Virus record (IMG/VR): IMGVR_UViG_3300022602_004803
Location: 1 to 37,259 of that record
Length of the DNA stretch: 37,259 bases
From: a virus
Strand: one strand, 5' to 3'
Shown: positions 29,586 through 37,259 of the stretch, piece after piece
Position numbering within the stretch: position 1 is the first letter of the stretch
How the letters are laid out: each line of letters opens with the position of its first letter
Notes under the pieces: generated by a model
What the model saw: the letters and a program-made list of their open reading frames with translations, nothing else
Told to the model about the DNA's origin: nothing
Database searches by the model: none
Made by a program: the position numbers and the translations under genes

Positions 29586-30614
29586 ATGTTTGCAGTTAGG
29601 AGCGATATTACAATTGGACAGTTTGTTGGCGTTAAACCTCACTCGGTGAAGGTTAACAAGAGCATACACCAATATTGCGACAGGGCTTTGATTACTATTC
29701 CGATTACTGCAAGGATTGTAAGAGCTGGTGTTGTCATAACACAAAGTGCCGAGACAGCCAAGACTATTACTGAAGGAATGAAAGTGTCTATAAAATTGGG
29801 TTATAACAATACCTACAATGACGAATTCGAGGGCTTCGTGGCAAGGGTGAACTTCACTACCCCATGCGAGATTGAATGCGAGGGTTACAGCTACCAACTC
29901 AGGAAACAGACTTACCTGAAGACATTTAAGAACACCACTCTATTGGCGGTGTTGCAGTTCCTGGTCATAGGTACGGATATAGTTGTGGATACACAGAATA
30001 TACCCAATTTTATTATTGATAAACTGGTTCTCTCCAATCATACTGGAACGGAATGCTTGGAATTGCTTAAGAAGCTTAGTGACCATACCATCAGTATCTA
30101 TTTTACTAAGAACGTAATTTTTGCAGGGCTAGTTGGATTGCCTGTGAAGGCAATGACTAAATACCAATTGGGTTGGAACGTGATAAAGGACGGGCAACTG
30201 AAACAGAGGTTGGCAGCCAATCAAGATGTGACAGTGCATTTTATCAATGAGCAAAAGGACGGCACTAAGAAGTTGGTTACCAGTGCCAACAAGTCAAAGC
30301 TGGTCTCCAATGTGATTACAACCACTGGCTCTGCCGGGGAAACGGGTGAAGTAAAGGTTGTAAAGACCCGTTGGACTTCCGATTCCTCCTCCCTTCAGAT
30401 GCAAGCAGACGCAAAGCTTCAGCAATTGAGTTATGACGGCTATGAAGGAAAGATTACAGCATTCCTGTTGCCCTATTGCGAACCGGGTTACAAGAGTGCA
30501 ATAGATGATCAGAAATATGTGGAGAGGAGTGGCAACTATTTCACCGAAGCAACAGAGGTTACTTATAACAAGGGCGGTGCTAGGCGCATCGTTGATATTG
30601 GTATAAAGCTATGA
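29586..30614 (+). CDS. baseplate hub protein (gpD/gp27-like)
   Basis: 342 residues. Beta-rich start with ALITIPITARI and KVSIKLGYNNTYNDEFEGFV, FATT-type hub pattern, then CEIECEGYSYQLRKQTY and a C-terminal domain ending RRIVDIGIKL. This fits the P2 gpD / T4 gp27 / Mu gp44-type hub that joins tube to spike. It starts directly at the preceding stop and overlaps the spike gene by four bases. Confidence 0.75.
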   Translation: MFAVRSDITIGQFVGVKPHSVKVNKSIHQYCDRALITIPITARIVRAGVVITQSAETAKTITEGMKVSIKLGYNNTYNDEFEGFVARVNFTTPCEIECEGYSYQLRKQTYLKTFKNTTLLAVLQFLVIGTDIVVDTQNIPNFIIDKLVLSNHTGTECLELLKKLSDHTISIYFTKNVIFAGLVGLPVKAMTKYQLGWNVIKDGQLKQRLAANQDVTVHFINEQKDGTKKLVTSANKSKLVSNVITTTGSAGETGEVKVVKTRWTSDSSSLQMQADAKLQQLSYDGYEGKITAFLLPYCEPGYKSAIDDQKYVERSGNYFTEATEVTYNKGGARRIVDIGIKL

Positions 30615-31171
30615 GTGAGGTACATGAAGATATTAAAAGGGAGCTTAAGAAATTCTCTTCTCAATTTGGTCCAGTGACAATTGTTTCTGCAACAGTCACT
30701 GCCATAAATGAAGACGATACGATTGCTGTTAAACTAGCTACGGGAGAGGAGCATGACGATGTGAGGTTAAGAAGCGTTGTGAAAGCGGGCAACAAAATAG
30801 TAATTACCCCTTCTTTAAACACAACGGTGCTGCTTGGTAAGATTGAGGATAGTGATGAGTATGTGGTACTGGAGGTAGAGGATATTTCAAAAGTCACGAT
30901 AGTCATTGGAGATTTTTCATTCACTATCACTTCCAATGGTGTAGTGTTCAATAATGGGCAATTGGGTGGGTTGTTGAAATTGGCGGAAAGTGTGGCTCGG
31001 TGGAACAATATTGAAAACGATTTAAACAACCTTAAAACGGCTTTTAATAGTTGGACACCCGTTCCTTCAGATGGAGGTGCTGCATTGAAAACAACCACAG
31101 GAACATGGGCTTCACAGGAACTGGCAATAACAAAAAATTCGGATGTTGAAAATGTAAATGTGAAACAATGA
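30611..31171 (+). CDS. baseplate spike protein (gpV/gp45-like)
   Basis: 186 residues. The N-terminal half is an OB-fold-like barrel (VTAINEDDTIAVKLATG; VVKAGNKIVITPSLNTTVLLG, split). The middle is a beta stretch (FSFTITSNGVVFNNGQLGG) typical of the spike helix. The C-terminus is polar. Spikes pierce the outer membrane at contraction. Position after the hub supports it. Confidence 0.75.
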   Translation: MSEVHEDIKRELKKFSSQFGPVTIVSATVTAINEDDTIAVKLATGEEHDDVRLRSVVKAGNKIVITPSLNTTVLLGKIEDSDEYVVLEVEDISKVTIVIGDFSFTITSNGVVFNNGQLGGLLKLAESVARWNNIENDLNNLKTAFNSWTPVPSDGGAALKTTTGTWASQELAITKNSDVENVNVKQ

Positions 31172-31455
31172 CAGACATACTACTTGACAACAATTTTGAT
31201 TTACAGATAGCGGGTGGAGACTTGGTCATTGGTGAAAGTACCATACAAAACCAAGGCTGCATCATCAAGGCGGTTTGGGGTGATTATAAACAAACCCCCG
31301 ATGTGGGTGCAGGAGTCGGGATGTGGCTCAAGGAGGATGGCGATGTGGGAGACATGCTTGGGGAAATCAAACAGGAATTTGAAAAGGATGGTATGACGGT
31401 GTTAAGCGTAGGAATTGACAATACAGGAAAATTGACGACAGATGCCCATTATTGA
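31168..31455 (+). CDS. gp46/gp25-like baseplate wedge protein
   Basis: 95 residues with FDLQIAGGDLVIGES followed by a helix QNQGCIIKAVWGDYKQTPDVGAGV (split), the pattern of the Mu gp46 / T4 gp25-like family. GDVGDMLGEIKQEFEKDG follows. It overlaps the spike stop and the next gene by a few bases, suggesting coupled translation of baseplate genes. Confidence 0.72.
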   Translation: MTDILLDNNFDLQIAGGDLVIGESTIQNQGCIIKAVWGDYKQTPDVGAGVGMWLKEDGDVGDMLGEIKQEFEKDGMTVLSVGIDNTGKLTTDAHY

Positions 31456-31723
31456 GAACAGACAAACGGTTTTGGATATAGCCCTGCAATACCTAGGTGA
31501 CCCCGAAAGGATTGTTGAGGTTGCAATGCTCAATAACATGGACGTGGATGATGTGGAAGCTGGAACCGGTATATCATTGCCTACTGTAGACTTAAATAAA
31601 AGTCGTGTTATCAATGGTTTGAGCTCCAGAAGAATAGTCCCAGCTTCAGCAATAGAAACAAACGATTACGAGGACGAATGGACACTTTATTATACAACCG
31701 GGCTACCAAGCTCACACGGATAA
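31442..31723 (+). CDS. LysM-like baseplate protein
   Basis: 93 residues. RQTVLDIALQYLGDPERIVEVAMLNNMDVDD and GTGISLPTVD (split) follow the LysM scheme: helix, loop, helix and a proline-bearing strand. LysM-like proteins of contractile tails often bridge tube and baseplate rather than bind peptidoglycan. Overlaps gp46-like by 14 bases. Confidence 0.7.
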   Translation: MPIIENRQTVLDIALQYLGDPERIVEVAMLNNMDVDDVEAGTGISLPTVDLNKSRVINGLSSRRIVPASAIETNDYEDEWTLYYTTGLPSSHG

Positions 31724-31726
31724 AAA

Positions 31727-32596
31727 ATGGCAAGGACAACACAACAAATATTTGACAGCATGGTGGCACAAGGTGTGGCTCTCGCTACGACGCAGGACAA
31801 CACCGACATGATTGACATGTTCAACAATACCAGCAACGTAGCTGTATGGCGGCTGCTCTTCTACGTGGTGGCATTTTCAATCATGGTTTTTGAACAGTTG
31901 ATGGATGCCTTTATGGTCACTGTCAACACCACGATTACCAACACTTTGCCACACACCTTGCCTTGGTATCAGTCGGTTGCAAAGACCTTTCAATATGGTT
32001 TCACGCCTATTGATGGCACGGCAACCTTCGACAATAGCAGTGCCAGTGCTGACGATATAGCCAATAGCCTTATAATCAAATATTCGGCAGTCACCGAGAC
32101 AACGATAGATGGTAGTAGGGTCTTGCTTTTGAAGGTAGCAACTCTCTCAGGCGGGGTGCTGGCACCTCTGAGCGACACGCAATTTAATGCTTTTACTGCT
32201 TGGTTCAATACAATCAAAGATGCAGGGGTCAACATCGTTTATTACAATAGGGCTGCTGCGATTCTTGTTTCCAACCTTACTGTCTATTACAACCCGATTT
32301 TGTTGGATGCCACCGGGCAACGCAATGACATGCCGGGCGTGTATCCTTTGAAGGATGCAGCCAATGCCTATTTGCAAAATTTGGGCTTCAATGGCAAGTT
32401 CATCAATTCAAACTATATGGATGCACTACAAGCTGCCTATGGTGTGAGCGATGGGCAGGTCGATTTGGGTAGTATTTCCGTTAAAGACCCAACAACTGGC
32501 GATTTGACAAGCATAGGAAACGCATTTATTCCAGATTCGGGCTATTGCGTTTTCGATACTGATAACCCTTCTATAACCTACATGGCAGATGTTTAA
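31727..32596 (+). CDS. gpJ-like baseplate wedge protein
   Basis: 289 residues in the place of Mu gp47 / P2 gpJ. Helical start including SNVAVWRLLFYVVAFSIMVFEQLMDAFM (split), as in Bacteroidota baseplate-J proteins, then a beta domain and a C-terminal part with GVYPLKDAANAYLQNLGFNG, SNYMDALQAAYGV and the final YMADV strand. The hydrophobic helix near residue 40 is common in this group and is probably not a membrane segment. The stop overlaps the next start. Confidence 0.72.
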   Translation: MARTTQQIFDSMVAQGVALATTQDNTDMIDMFNNTSNVAVWRLLFYVVAFSIMVFEQLMDAFMVTVNTTITNTLPHTLPWYQSVAKTFQYGFTPIDGTATFDNSSASADDIANSLIIKYSAVTETTIDGSRVLLLKVATLSGGVLAPLSDTQFNAFTAWFNTIKDAGVNIVYYNRAAAILVSNLTVYYNPILLDATGQRNDMPGVYPLKDAANAYLQNLGFNGKFINSNYMDALQAAYGVSDGQVDLGSISVKDPTTGDLTSIGNAFIPDSGYCVFDTDNPSITYMADV

Positions 32597-33056
32597 TATC
32601 AATTATACTAAGCTTGTACAATGGCTCATCCCTACATGGCTGAGGCAACCCAACATATTGTTGATGGTACTTGCTTGCAATTGGGCATTGAGGGAGAGCT
32701 ACGCAAACTTCCTGACGTTCAGGACAGCAACATTGTATAGGCTTTCCCACAATGGGCAGGTTTGCAGCTTGCAAGCTATGTTGAACGATTTGTTTGATTT
32801 GACTGCTAGGAGGATAAGGATTGTTGATTTTGCCAGTTATGGCAGCATCTTCTTTTGGGTAGACACGGACAGTCCCCATGTGGTATTCATGGGGGACGAT
32901 AATGTTGTTTATTTCTATTCAGACGATGTGGGGTTGGATTTCACGGTTGAACTTCCCGGCAATATTGTCAACACTGATTACGAACAGGCTCTATTGAAAG
33001 CACAGGTTAATTTATACAAGCTTCCGGGTAAGCAATACAATATTGTACGCATTTAA
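32589..33056 (+). CDS. gpI-like baseplate protein (Mu gp48 position)
   Basis: 155 residues. Trp/Leu-rich start (KLVQWLIPTWLRQPNILLMV), then TATLYRLSHNGQVCSLQAMLNDLFD and RRIRIVDF, with a beta C-terminus (YEQALLKAQVNLYKLPG). The order gp46-like, LysM, gp47-like, this gene, fibre is what one expects for gp48/gpI, which links wedge to fibre. Overlaps the upstream gene by eight bases. Confidence 0.65.
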   Translation: MFNINYTKLVQWLIPTWLRQPNILLMVLACNWALRESYANFLTFRTATLYRLSHNGQVCSLQAMLNDLFDLTARRIRIVDFASYGSIFFWVDTDSPHVVFMGDDNVVYFYSDDVGLDFTVELPGNIVNTDYEQALLKAQVNLYKLPGKQYNIVRI

Positions 33057-33065
33057 ATTGAAATT

Positions 33066-33836
33066 ATGAAACTATTGGATTTTAGCATATTGAATGGATG
33101 GCCAGGGAGTGCCAGTACCTTTAAATTCATGCAGGAACAGATGCTCCAGTTGCAGATGCTTAGTTTGCTTGGAGGCACTAATTATATTTTAAGTGGTTGC
33201 GCCAATGTCGGCGGAACTGTCGGGGATGGGTTTGTGGTAATCAATGGAGAGGTGTTGCCATTTGAGGGAGGTGCAGTGCAAGACAATGTGATTGTTGTTG
33301 ACACGCCTACTGACCGATCTTTCTTTGGTGGCACACTCAACACTTATTACCACGATAGGGTTGCAACATTTGGCACGGGGGCGACTGAATATGCTTGGAG
33401 TTCTTTTGAAATAAACGACCCTGCGAGTGGGCTTCTTAAAAGGATGCGCCTTGTAGAAACGTTGATAGCTGGGTTGCGTAGTGATTTGAATGCACTTTCC
33501 ACTTCCTTTAATGATTATGTCCCTACATGGGCTTCAATAACTGGCAAGCCATCCGCATTAATAGTTTACACGGCTTCTGTCCATTTAGGTGACATTGGTG
33601 TAGCACCTAATGCTGAAACTTCCTCCGATTCTTTATTTACGATAACCATACCTGACAATGGCAGTAGCTATATGGTGGTCGGTAGCTTGGTTGGTCTTCA
33701 GTCCGACCCTAATTATGACAATGATGTAATGTGGATAGTTTCGGCAAAAACTAATACCTCCTTCAAATTAGCCATAAGGGAGGTTGCGAATGTTGTAAAA
33801 AATTTGAATTTTGATTTTGCAATCATAAAATTATAA
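33066..33836 (+). CDS. tail fibre/baseplate attachment protein
   Basis: 256 residues. An N-terminal helix (SASTFKFMQEQMLQLQML) is followed by a Gly-rich small beta domain (YILSGCANVGGTVGDGFVVING, split), familiar from the N-terminal attachment domain of Bacteroidota tail fibres, a helix at about 138-155, and a beta C-domain. It may be a fibre adaptor carrying the following proteins. No DGR variable repeat is found in it. Confidence 0.6.
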   Translation: MKLLDFSILNGWPGSASTFKFMQEQMLQLQMLSLLGGTNYILSGCANVGGTVGDGFVVINGEVLPFEGGAVQDNVIVVDTPTDRSFFGGTLNTYYHDRVATFGTGATEYAWSSFEINDPASGLLKRMRLVETLIAGLRSDLNALSTSFNDYVPTWASITGKPSALIVYTASVHLGDIGVAPNAETSSDSLFTITIPDNGSSYMVVGSLVGLQSDPNYDNDVMWIVSAKTNTSFKLAIREVANVVKNLNFDFAIIKL

Positions 33837-33837
33837 T

Positions 33838-34275
33838 ATGGCAACACTTACTCAAATAAACTCTTGGTGGCAAACTAACATCGTGCCTACGATTGCTCAA
33901 AGGTTAGCCACGTTTGCAAGCTTCAGACTGAAGACAGACCCAGTAGCAATTACCGATGTCACAGGGCTGTCGGATGCACTAAGTTCCAAAGCCAACACTA
34001 GTGACATTGTCGGCAAGGTTGTGCTTGCTCCTGGCACAAGTTCATACAACGTTGCTGCTGGTACGGTGATAACAAGGATATGGTTTTGGGGCGGTGTAAC
34101 CGACCAGAGCATAGGGGTTGGATATTCGAACAGTGCCAATGATTTGTTTGATGCAGGTGACTGCCCTATTGGTGGCGACTTGCCATTTGATGGCAACAAA
34201 GGGTTTAAAAACGCCACCACTATATATTTCAATGGAGTGGCGAGTGACACAATCGTAATCATCTATAAACAATAA
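33838..34275 (+). CDS. tail fibre-associated protein
   Basis: 145 residues. NSWWQTNIVPTIAQRLATFA and TDVTGLSDALSSKANTSDI resemble short fibre linker/collar segments (the DVTGLSDAL-S-KA word is common in fibres). The C-terminal half is a small Gly/Asp-rich beta domain. It is between two fibre-type genes with a one-base gap upstream. Likely a short fibre or fibre cap. Confidence 0.55.
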   Translation: MATLTQINSWWQTNIVPTIAQRLATFASFRLKTDPVAITDVTGLSDALSSKANTSDIVGKVVLAPGTSSYNVAAGTVITRIWFWGGVTDQSIGVGYSNSANDLFDAGDCPIGGDLPFDGNKGFKNATTIYFNGVASDTIVIIYKQ

Positions 34276-34277
34276 AT

Positions 34278-35747
34278 ATGAGGTACATTTTAATGATGCT
34301 ATTGCTTTTTTCCGTTGGGGCAAACGCACAAAATTTACAAGCGGACTCATTGACAGTAAAGCATAGGATTAAGCTCAATGGTTATCGGTTGACAGGTGTG
34401 AGTGACGACACAACGACTGCCAATCAGGACAGTAGCAAGGTAATGACTGAGAGGGCTGTAAAGAGTATGGTGCTCAGTAGGTCTGCTAGCCGTGATGTTC
34501 AAATCGCAGCCAAAATCAATTATACTGATTCCTCAGGTATGTTGGCGGCTTATCAAGCAGCTATAAATTTGCGTTTAAAATATGCTGATACGGCTTCAAT
34601 GTTGGCGGCTTATAAGGCAGCTTTATTGGCAAAATTAAAATATACGGATACCGCATCCATGTTGTCCGCTTATCAGACAGCCTTGTTGGCACGGCTAAAA
34701 TATACTGATACTACAGGAATGCTTTCAGCGTATCAAGCAGCTATTAATTTGCGTTTGAAATATACTGACTCCGCAGCTATGTTGGCTGCTTATCAGTCTG
34801 CATTGAATGCCCGGCAAGCCACGTTGGTATCTGCAACTAATATCAAGACAATAAATGGCAGCAGTATATTGGGAAGTGGTAATTTAACGATTAGTCCCGG
34901 TATCTCTGGAACGGTTGCGCAAGGTCAGATAGCTTATGGTGCAGGTAGTAATAATTTGAGTGGCAATTCAAAGTTTTATATTGATACTGCCAATAATGGC
35001 ATTTTACATATTGGGGCTTCCGGTGGTAGTGAAGTTACCACGACTACACCAAGTAAGATAGACTTGGGTAATACTGCTACAACTGTTATGGGTTATTATC
35101 CAAAATTAATATTGGAAAATGCTACAAGTGCATTTTCAGGCATTGGAAGTAGTAATGGGCAAATTTATTACACATCACAAAACGCTCATACTTGGTACAC
35201 GGGCGGCTCTTCGCCAAGTTCGGTTATGACATTGGACAACAGCGGCACTTTATCAATTACCAATAACCTAAATACTGGGGCGGGTGATTTGACAAATAGC
35301 GGTGGCATTACGTATATGAATACACTGAACAGCCACTTTCTAGTCACCTCAACGGGAAGTAATACATTGATGGAATGTCTTACTTCTGGAAAAACGTTGT
35401 TTTACACTTCTACGGATGACGGGGTTAACAGGGTGCAGATTAATGGTACTGCAAAAGCCACGGCTTTTAATGCAAATTCAACACAGACAACACTGTCTGG
35501 CGGTTCTTCGGGTAGTGCAATATTTAGTCAGCCATTGCAAGGGGTATCTTTAAAAAAAGTGATTGTCTATTGCAATGCCTTAAATGGAGCTACAAGTACC
35601 TACACATTTCCAACTGCCTTTACCAATACACCTGCGATAGTTGCAACCAATGGGCTGGCAAGTTCGGTGGTCACAACGCTGACCTCCAGCACAATGGTAG
35701 TTACAGGCTCTACCTCCACTGGCATAGTAATCCTTGAAGGGTATTAA
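34278..35747 (+). CDS. repeat-bearing tail fibre-like protein with signal peptide
   Basis: 489 residues. A clear signal peptide (MMLLLFSVGANA|Q, cut at about 17/18) is followed by a 60-residue lead, five 20-residue repeats (82-181), the fibre word NIKTINGSSILGSGNLTI, and a Ser/Thr/Gly-rich beta C-terminus. Fibre-like architecture argues for a virion host-recognition protein, but export by the Sec route would take it out of the cytoplasm, away from phage assembly. Options: a fibre whose leader is really an anchoring segment, or an exported protein that modifies the surface of the lysogen. No DGR variable repeat is present. Confidence 0.68.
   Translation: MRYILMMLLLFSVGANAQNLQADSLTVKHRIKLNGYRLTGVSDDTTTANQDSSKVMTERAVKSMVLSRSASRDVQIAAKINYTDSSGMLAAYQAAINLRLKYADTASMLAAYKAALLAKLKYTDTASMLSAYQTALLARLKYTDTTGMLSAYQAAINLRLKYTDSAAMLAAYQSALNARQATLVSATNIKTINGSSILGSGNLTISPGISGTVAQGQIAYGAGSNNLSGNSKFYIDTANNGILHIGASGGSEVTTTTPSKIDLGNTATTVMGYYPKLILENATSAFSGIGSSNGQIYYTSQNAHTWYTGGSSPSSVMTLDNSGTLSITNNLNTGAGDLTNSGGITYMNTLNSHFLVTSTGSNTLMECLTSGKTLFYTSTDDGVNRVQINGTAKATAFNANSTQTTLSGGSSGSAIFSQPLQGVSLKKVIVYCNALNGATSTYTFPTAFTNTPAIVATNGLASSVVTTLTSSTMVVTGSTSTGIVILEGY
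34521..34820 (+). repeat. five tandem 60-bp repeats in the fibre-like gene
   Basis: Five units of 60 bases (starts at 34521, 34581, 34641, 34701, 34761) encode a 20-residue repeat of the form YTD(S/T)xxMLxAYQxALxxRLK. Units 1 and 4 are nearly identical in their second halves, suggesting recent duplication or gene conversion. Adjacent units differ mostly at third codon positions, so the protein repeat is under selection. Likely a fibre-shaft or coiled-coil segment. Confidence 0.92.
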
Positions 35748-35767
35748 TAATTAAAAAAGAAAAAAGA

Positions 35768-36184
35768 ATGAAAAAGATTATCATCATTACCGCCTTTGTA
35801 TTAGGGGTATCAGTAAGTAAGGCGCAGTTAGTGCCAACGGTCGACACTGTGGATTTTCATCCAATTATCGACACCAGTGTGAAAGGTTTTGCAGCTTGCA
35901 AGATTAACACAATCAATTTGGCTTTGAGTCCAGACAGCGTGACAAGGTTAGCATTGAAGGTTACTTCCGACAATTTGCAGAACTATTCGGACATCGAAGT
36001 TTTATTCCTCAATAATTCTTTGCAACCATTAGGAACTACATCTTTCACATTACAAGATGATGCGTTACCTGTACACTTGACTAAGAATTATACAGACGTG
36101 CAGAATAACGGGGTTGAGTATTTGTTCCAAGTAGTCGCTACCTATCTAGCTGGAGCAAAGCATATCAGTATCACTTTTAAATAG
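35768..36184 (+). CDS. exported protein, unknown function
   Basis: 138 residues. Signal peptide (core IIIITAFVLGVSV, cut SKA|Q at about 19/20). The mature part is beta-rich with FAACKINTINLALSPDSVTRLALKV (split) and VEYLFQVVATYLAGAKHISITFK. No recognised family. It follows the fibre-like gene that also has a signal peptide, so the two may work together at the host surface. It may be a moron or a fibre-associated protein. Confidence 0.55.
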   Translation: MKKIIIITAFVLGVSVSKAQLVPTVDTVDFHPIIDTSVKGFAACKINTINLALSPDSVTRLALKVTSDNLQNYSDIEVLFLNNSLQPLGTTSFTLQDDALPVHLTKNYTDVQNNGVEYLFQVVATYLAGAKHISITFK

Positions 36185-36218
36185 TTTTCATCACACAGGG
36201 AAGTAAGCAAACCTGTTT

Positions 36219-37028
36219 ATGAAAGATTTTAATTTGAGGACACCCATCAGTTATTATGGTGGCAAGCAAAAGTTGGTGAGAACCATAGTGGGATTTATCC
36301 CGGAACACAAAATGTATGTAGAGCCGTTCCTAGGTGGGGCGGCTGTATATTTTGGCAAAGAACCAAGTGAAATAGAGGTAATCAATGACACCAACAAAGA
36401 GGTGATTAACTTCTACAAAGTATTAAAGAACCGTTACCATGATCTCAGCGCATTGGTACGTGTCACGCTTCACAGTAGGGACGACCACGACAGCGCATGG
36501 ATTATCTACAACAAGCCACAGTTGTTTGATGAAGTCAGGAGGGCTTGGGCAGTTTGGGTGTTGAGTACCCAAAGCTTCTGTTCCGGTCTCGAAAAGAATT
36601 GGGGCTATGACAAGGCCGACAATACGACCACAAAGAAGATTACCAATAAGCGTGAACAGTTTGTTGAGGATTTGGCTTTGAGGCTTCAAAATACACAGGT
36701 CGAATGTGCAGACGCTCTATACATCATTGGTAGCAGGGACACGGTTGATAGTTTCTTTTATTGTGACCCACCGTACTATAATAGTGATTGCGGACACTAT
36801 AATGGCTATAAGGAAAGTGACTTTGACGAACTACTGAAGAAGCTTTCAACTATCAAGGGTAAGTTTCTATTGAGCAGTTACCCAAGTGATATACTTACTA
36901 AATATGCCAAGGAACACAACTGGCATCAATGGAGCGTGGAGAGCAATGTAAGTGTGAATGCAAAAGGGAGGGGTGGTTACCAAAAGCGTAAGACTGAGAT
37001 GCTGACGGCTAATTATGAATTGAAATAG
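36219..37028 (+). CDS. Dam-like N6-adenine DNA methyltransferase
   Basis: 269 residues, D12 class. AdoMet-binding motif I VEPFLGGAAVYF (34-45) and catalytic DPPY at 183-186 (FYCDPPYYNSD), with the N-terminal SYYGGKQKLV typical of the class. No partner restriction enzyme is present, so it is probably an orphan that protects phage DNA from host restriction or alters regulation. The C-terminal motif region (GRGGYQKRKTEML) is also like Dam relatives. Target sequence cannot be told from here. Near the right end of the prophage, where Mu has its own DNA modification gene (mom, unrelated). Confidence 0.85.
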   Translation: MKDFNLRTPISYYGGKQKLVRTIVGFIPEHKMYVEPFLGGAAVYFGKEPSEIEVINDTNKEVINFYKVLKNRYHDLSALVRVTLHSRDDHDSAWIIYNKPQLFDEVRRAWAVWVLSTQSFCSGLEKNWGYDKADNTTTKKITNKREQFVEDLALRLQNTQVECADALYIIGSRDTVDSFFYCDPPYYNSDCGHYNGYKESDFDELLKKLSTIKGKFLLSSYPSDILTKYAKEHNWHQWSVESNVSVNAKGRGGYQKRKTEMLTANYELK

Positions 37029-37036
37029 TATCTTTG
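37029..37036 (+). promoter_or_regulatory. possible -7 box before the last ORF
   Basis: TATCTTTG matches TAnnTTTG, 17 bases before the ATG at 37053. No TTTG lies at the expected distance upstream, so only half of the promoter is seen. Confidence 0.35.
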
Positions 37037-37052
37037 TATCTAAATATGAAAT

Positions 37053-37259
37053 ATGGATGCCTTACAAATTGATATAACAAGATATAGAAAGGAAGAGTTT
37101 CCTTCTCCACAATTATTAAAACAACTCAAAGAGCAGATATATGAGCCAACAAGGCAATATGCCCATACCATCCCACTTCCTGTTAATATATGTTCTAAAG
37201 AAAAGGCAAATGTCGGTTATGTTGAAATAATGGATAATCTTTTACAAGGATGGAAATAG
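37053..37259 (+). CDS. hypothetical protein at the window edge
   Basis: 68 residues, complete, its stop being the last three bases of the window. Charged start (DITRYRKEEFPSPQLLKQLK), no signal peptide or motif that I recognise. It has its own possible -7 box. It could be the last phage gene or the first host gene past the right phage end. Confidence 0.5.
   Translation: MDALQIDITRYRKEEFPSPQLLKQLKEQIYEPTRQYAHTIPLPVNICSKEKANVGYVEIMDNLLQGWK

Noticed and set aside
29205-29897. 230-residue leftward ORF across two baseplate genes
   Set aside because: Antisense to two well-supported genes; His/Cys-rich composition typical of a chance frame.
34521-34820. CRISPR-like array
   Set aside because: Repeats are directly adjacent without spacers, in frame, and encode a 20-residue protein repeat.

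Overview
The window looks like a nearly complete Mu-like (transposable, contractile-tailed) prophage of a Bacteroidota host. The host call rests on three things. Promoter-like boxes have the form TAnnTTTG. Leaders are A/T-rich and mostly lack Shine-Dalgarno sequences. All six predicted signal peptides put a Gln right after the signal-peptidase I site (the Bacteroidota 'Q-rule'). I cannot name the genus. The window starts on an ATG and stops on a stop codon, and neither phage end is proven to lie inside it.

Layout. (1) 1-1700: a small exported protein of uncertain ownership, then a leftward S24/CI-type repressor, a palindromic operator inside a promoter, and a rightward Cro/Ner-like gene. (2) 1700-9650: rightward early operon with MuA-like DDE transposase, MuB-like ATPase, a stand-alone DnaA-domain-IV-like protein, a DUF3164 protein, an HD phosphohydrolase, a RecA/Sak4-like ATPase, an exported NUC-type endonuclease and small unknowns. 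(3) 9695-12081: a diversity-generating retroelement (DGR) with two tandem target genes, one template repeat (TR) and a DGR-type reverse transcriptase. (4) 12093-14003: a replication-protein-like gene, a GemA-like gene, an exported cargo protein, a terminator and a candidate late regulator. (5) 20366-14004, leftward: small terminase, large terminase, gp36-like protein, portal, a gpF-like head protein fused to a nuclease-like domain, gpG-like protein, tail terminator. (6) 20576-36184, rightward: prohead protease with nested scaffold, major capsid protein with a hydrophobic N-terminus, lysis genes, a tRNA(CAU), tail sheath, tube, frameshifted chaperone, tape measure, baseplate, fibres. (7) A Dam-like adenine methyltransferase and a final unknown ORF.

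How it works together. The repressor and Cro-like protein share an operator that controls the early operon. MuA and MuB carry out replicative transposition. Two divergent late transcription units start from the gap at 20367-20575.

The centrepiece is the DGR. Over 83 and 73 aligned bases, the two variable repeats differ from the TR at 13 positions each, and every difference falls on a TR adenine. The targets are small proteins without signal peptides in the early operon, not the tail fibre, so this DGR probably diversifies something other than receptor binding. Other notable points are the capsid-nuclease fusion, an A AAA AAG frameshift in the tail chaperone, a Mu-style nested scaffold start, strong hairpin-plus-T-run elements antisense to or inside late operons, and a signal peptide on the repeat-bearing tail-fibre-like protein.
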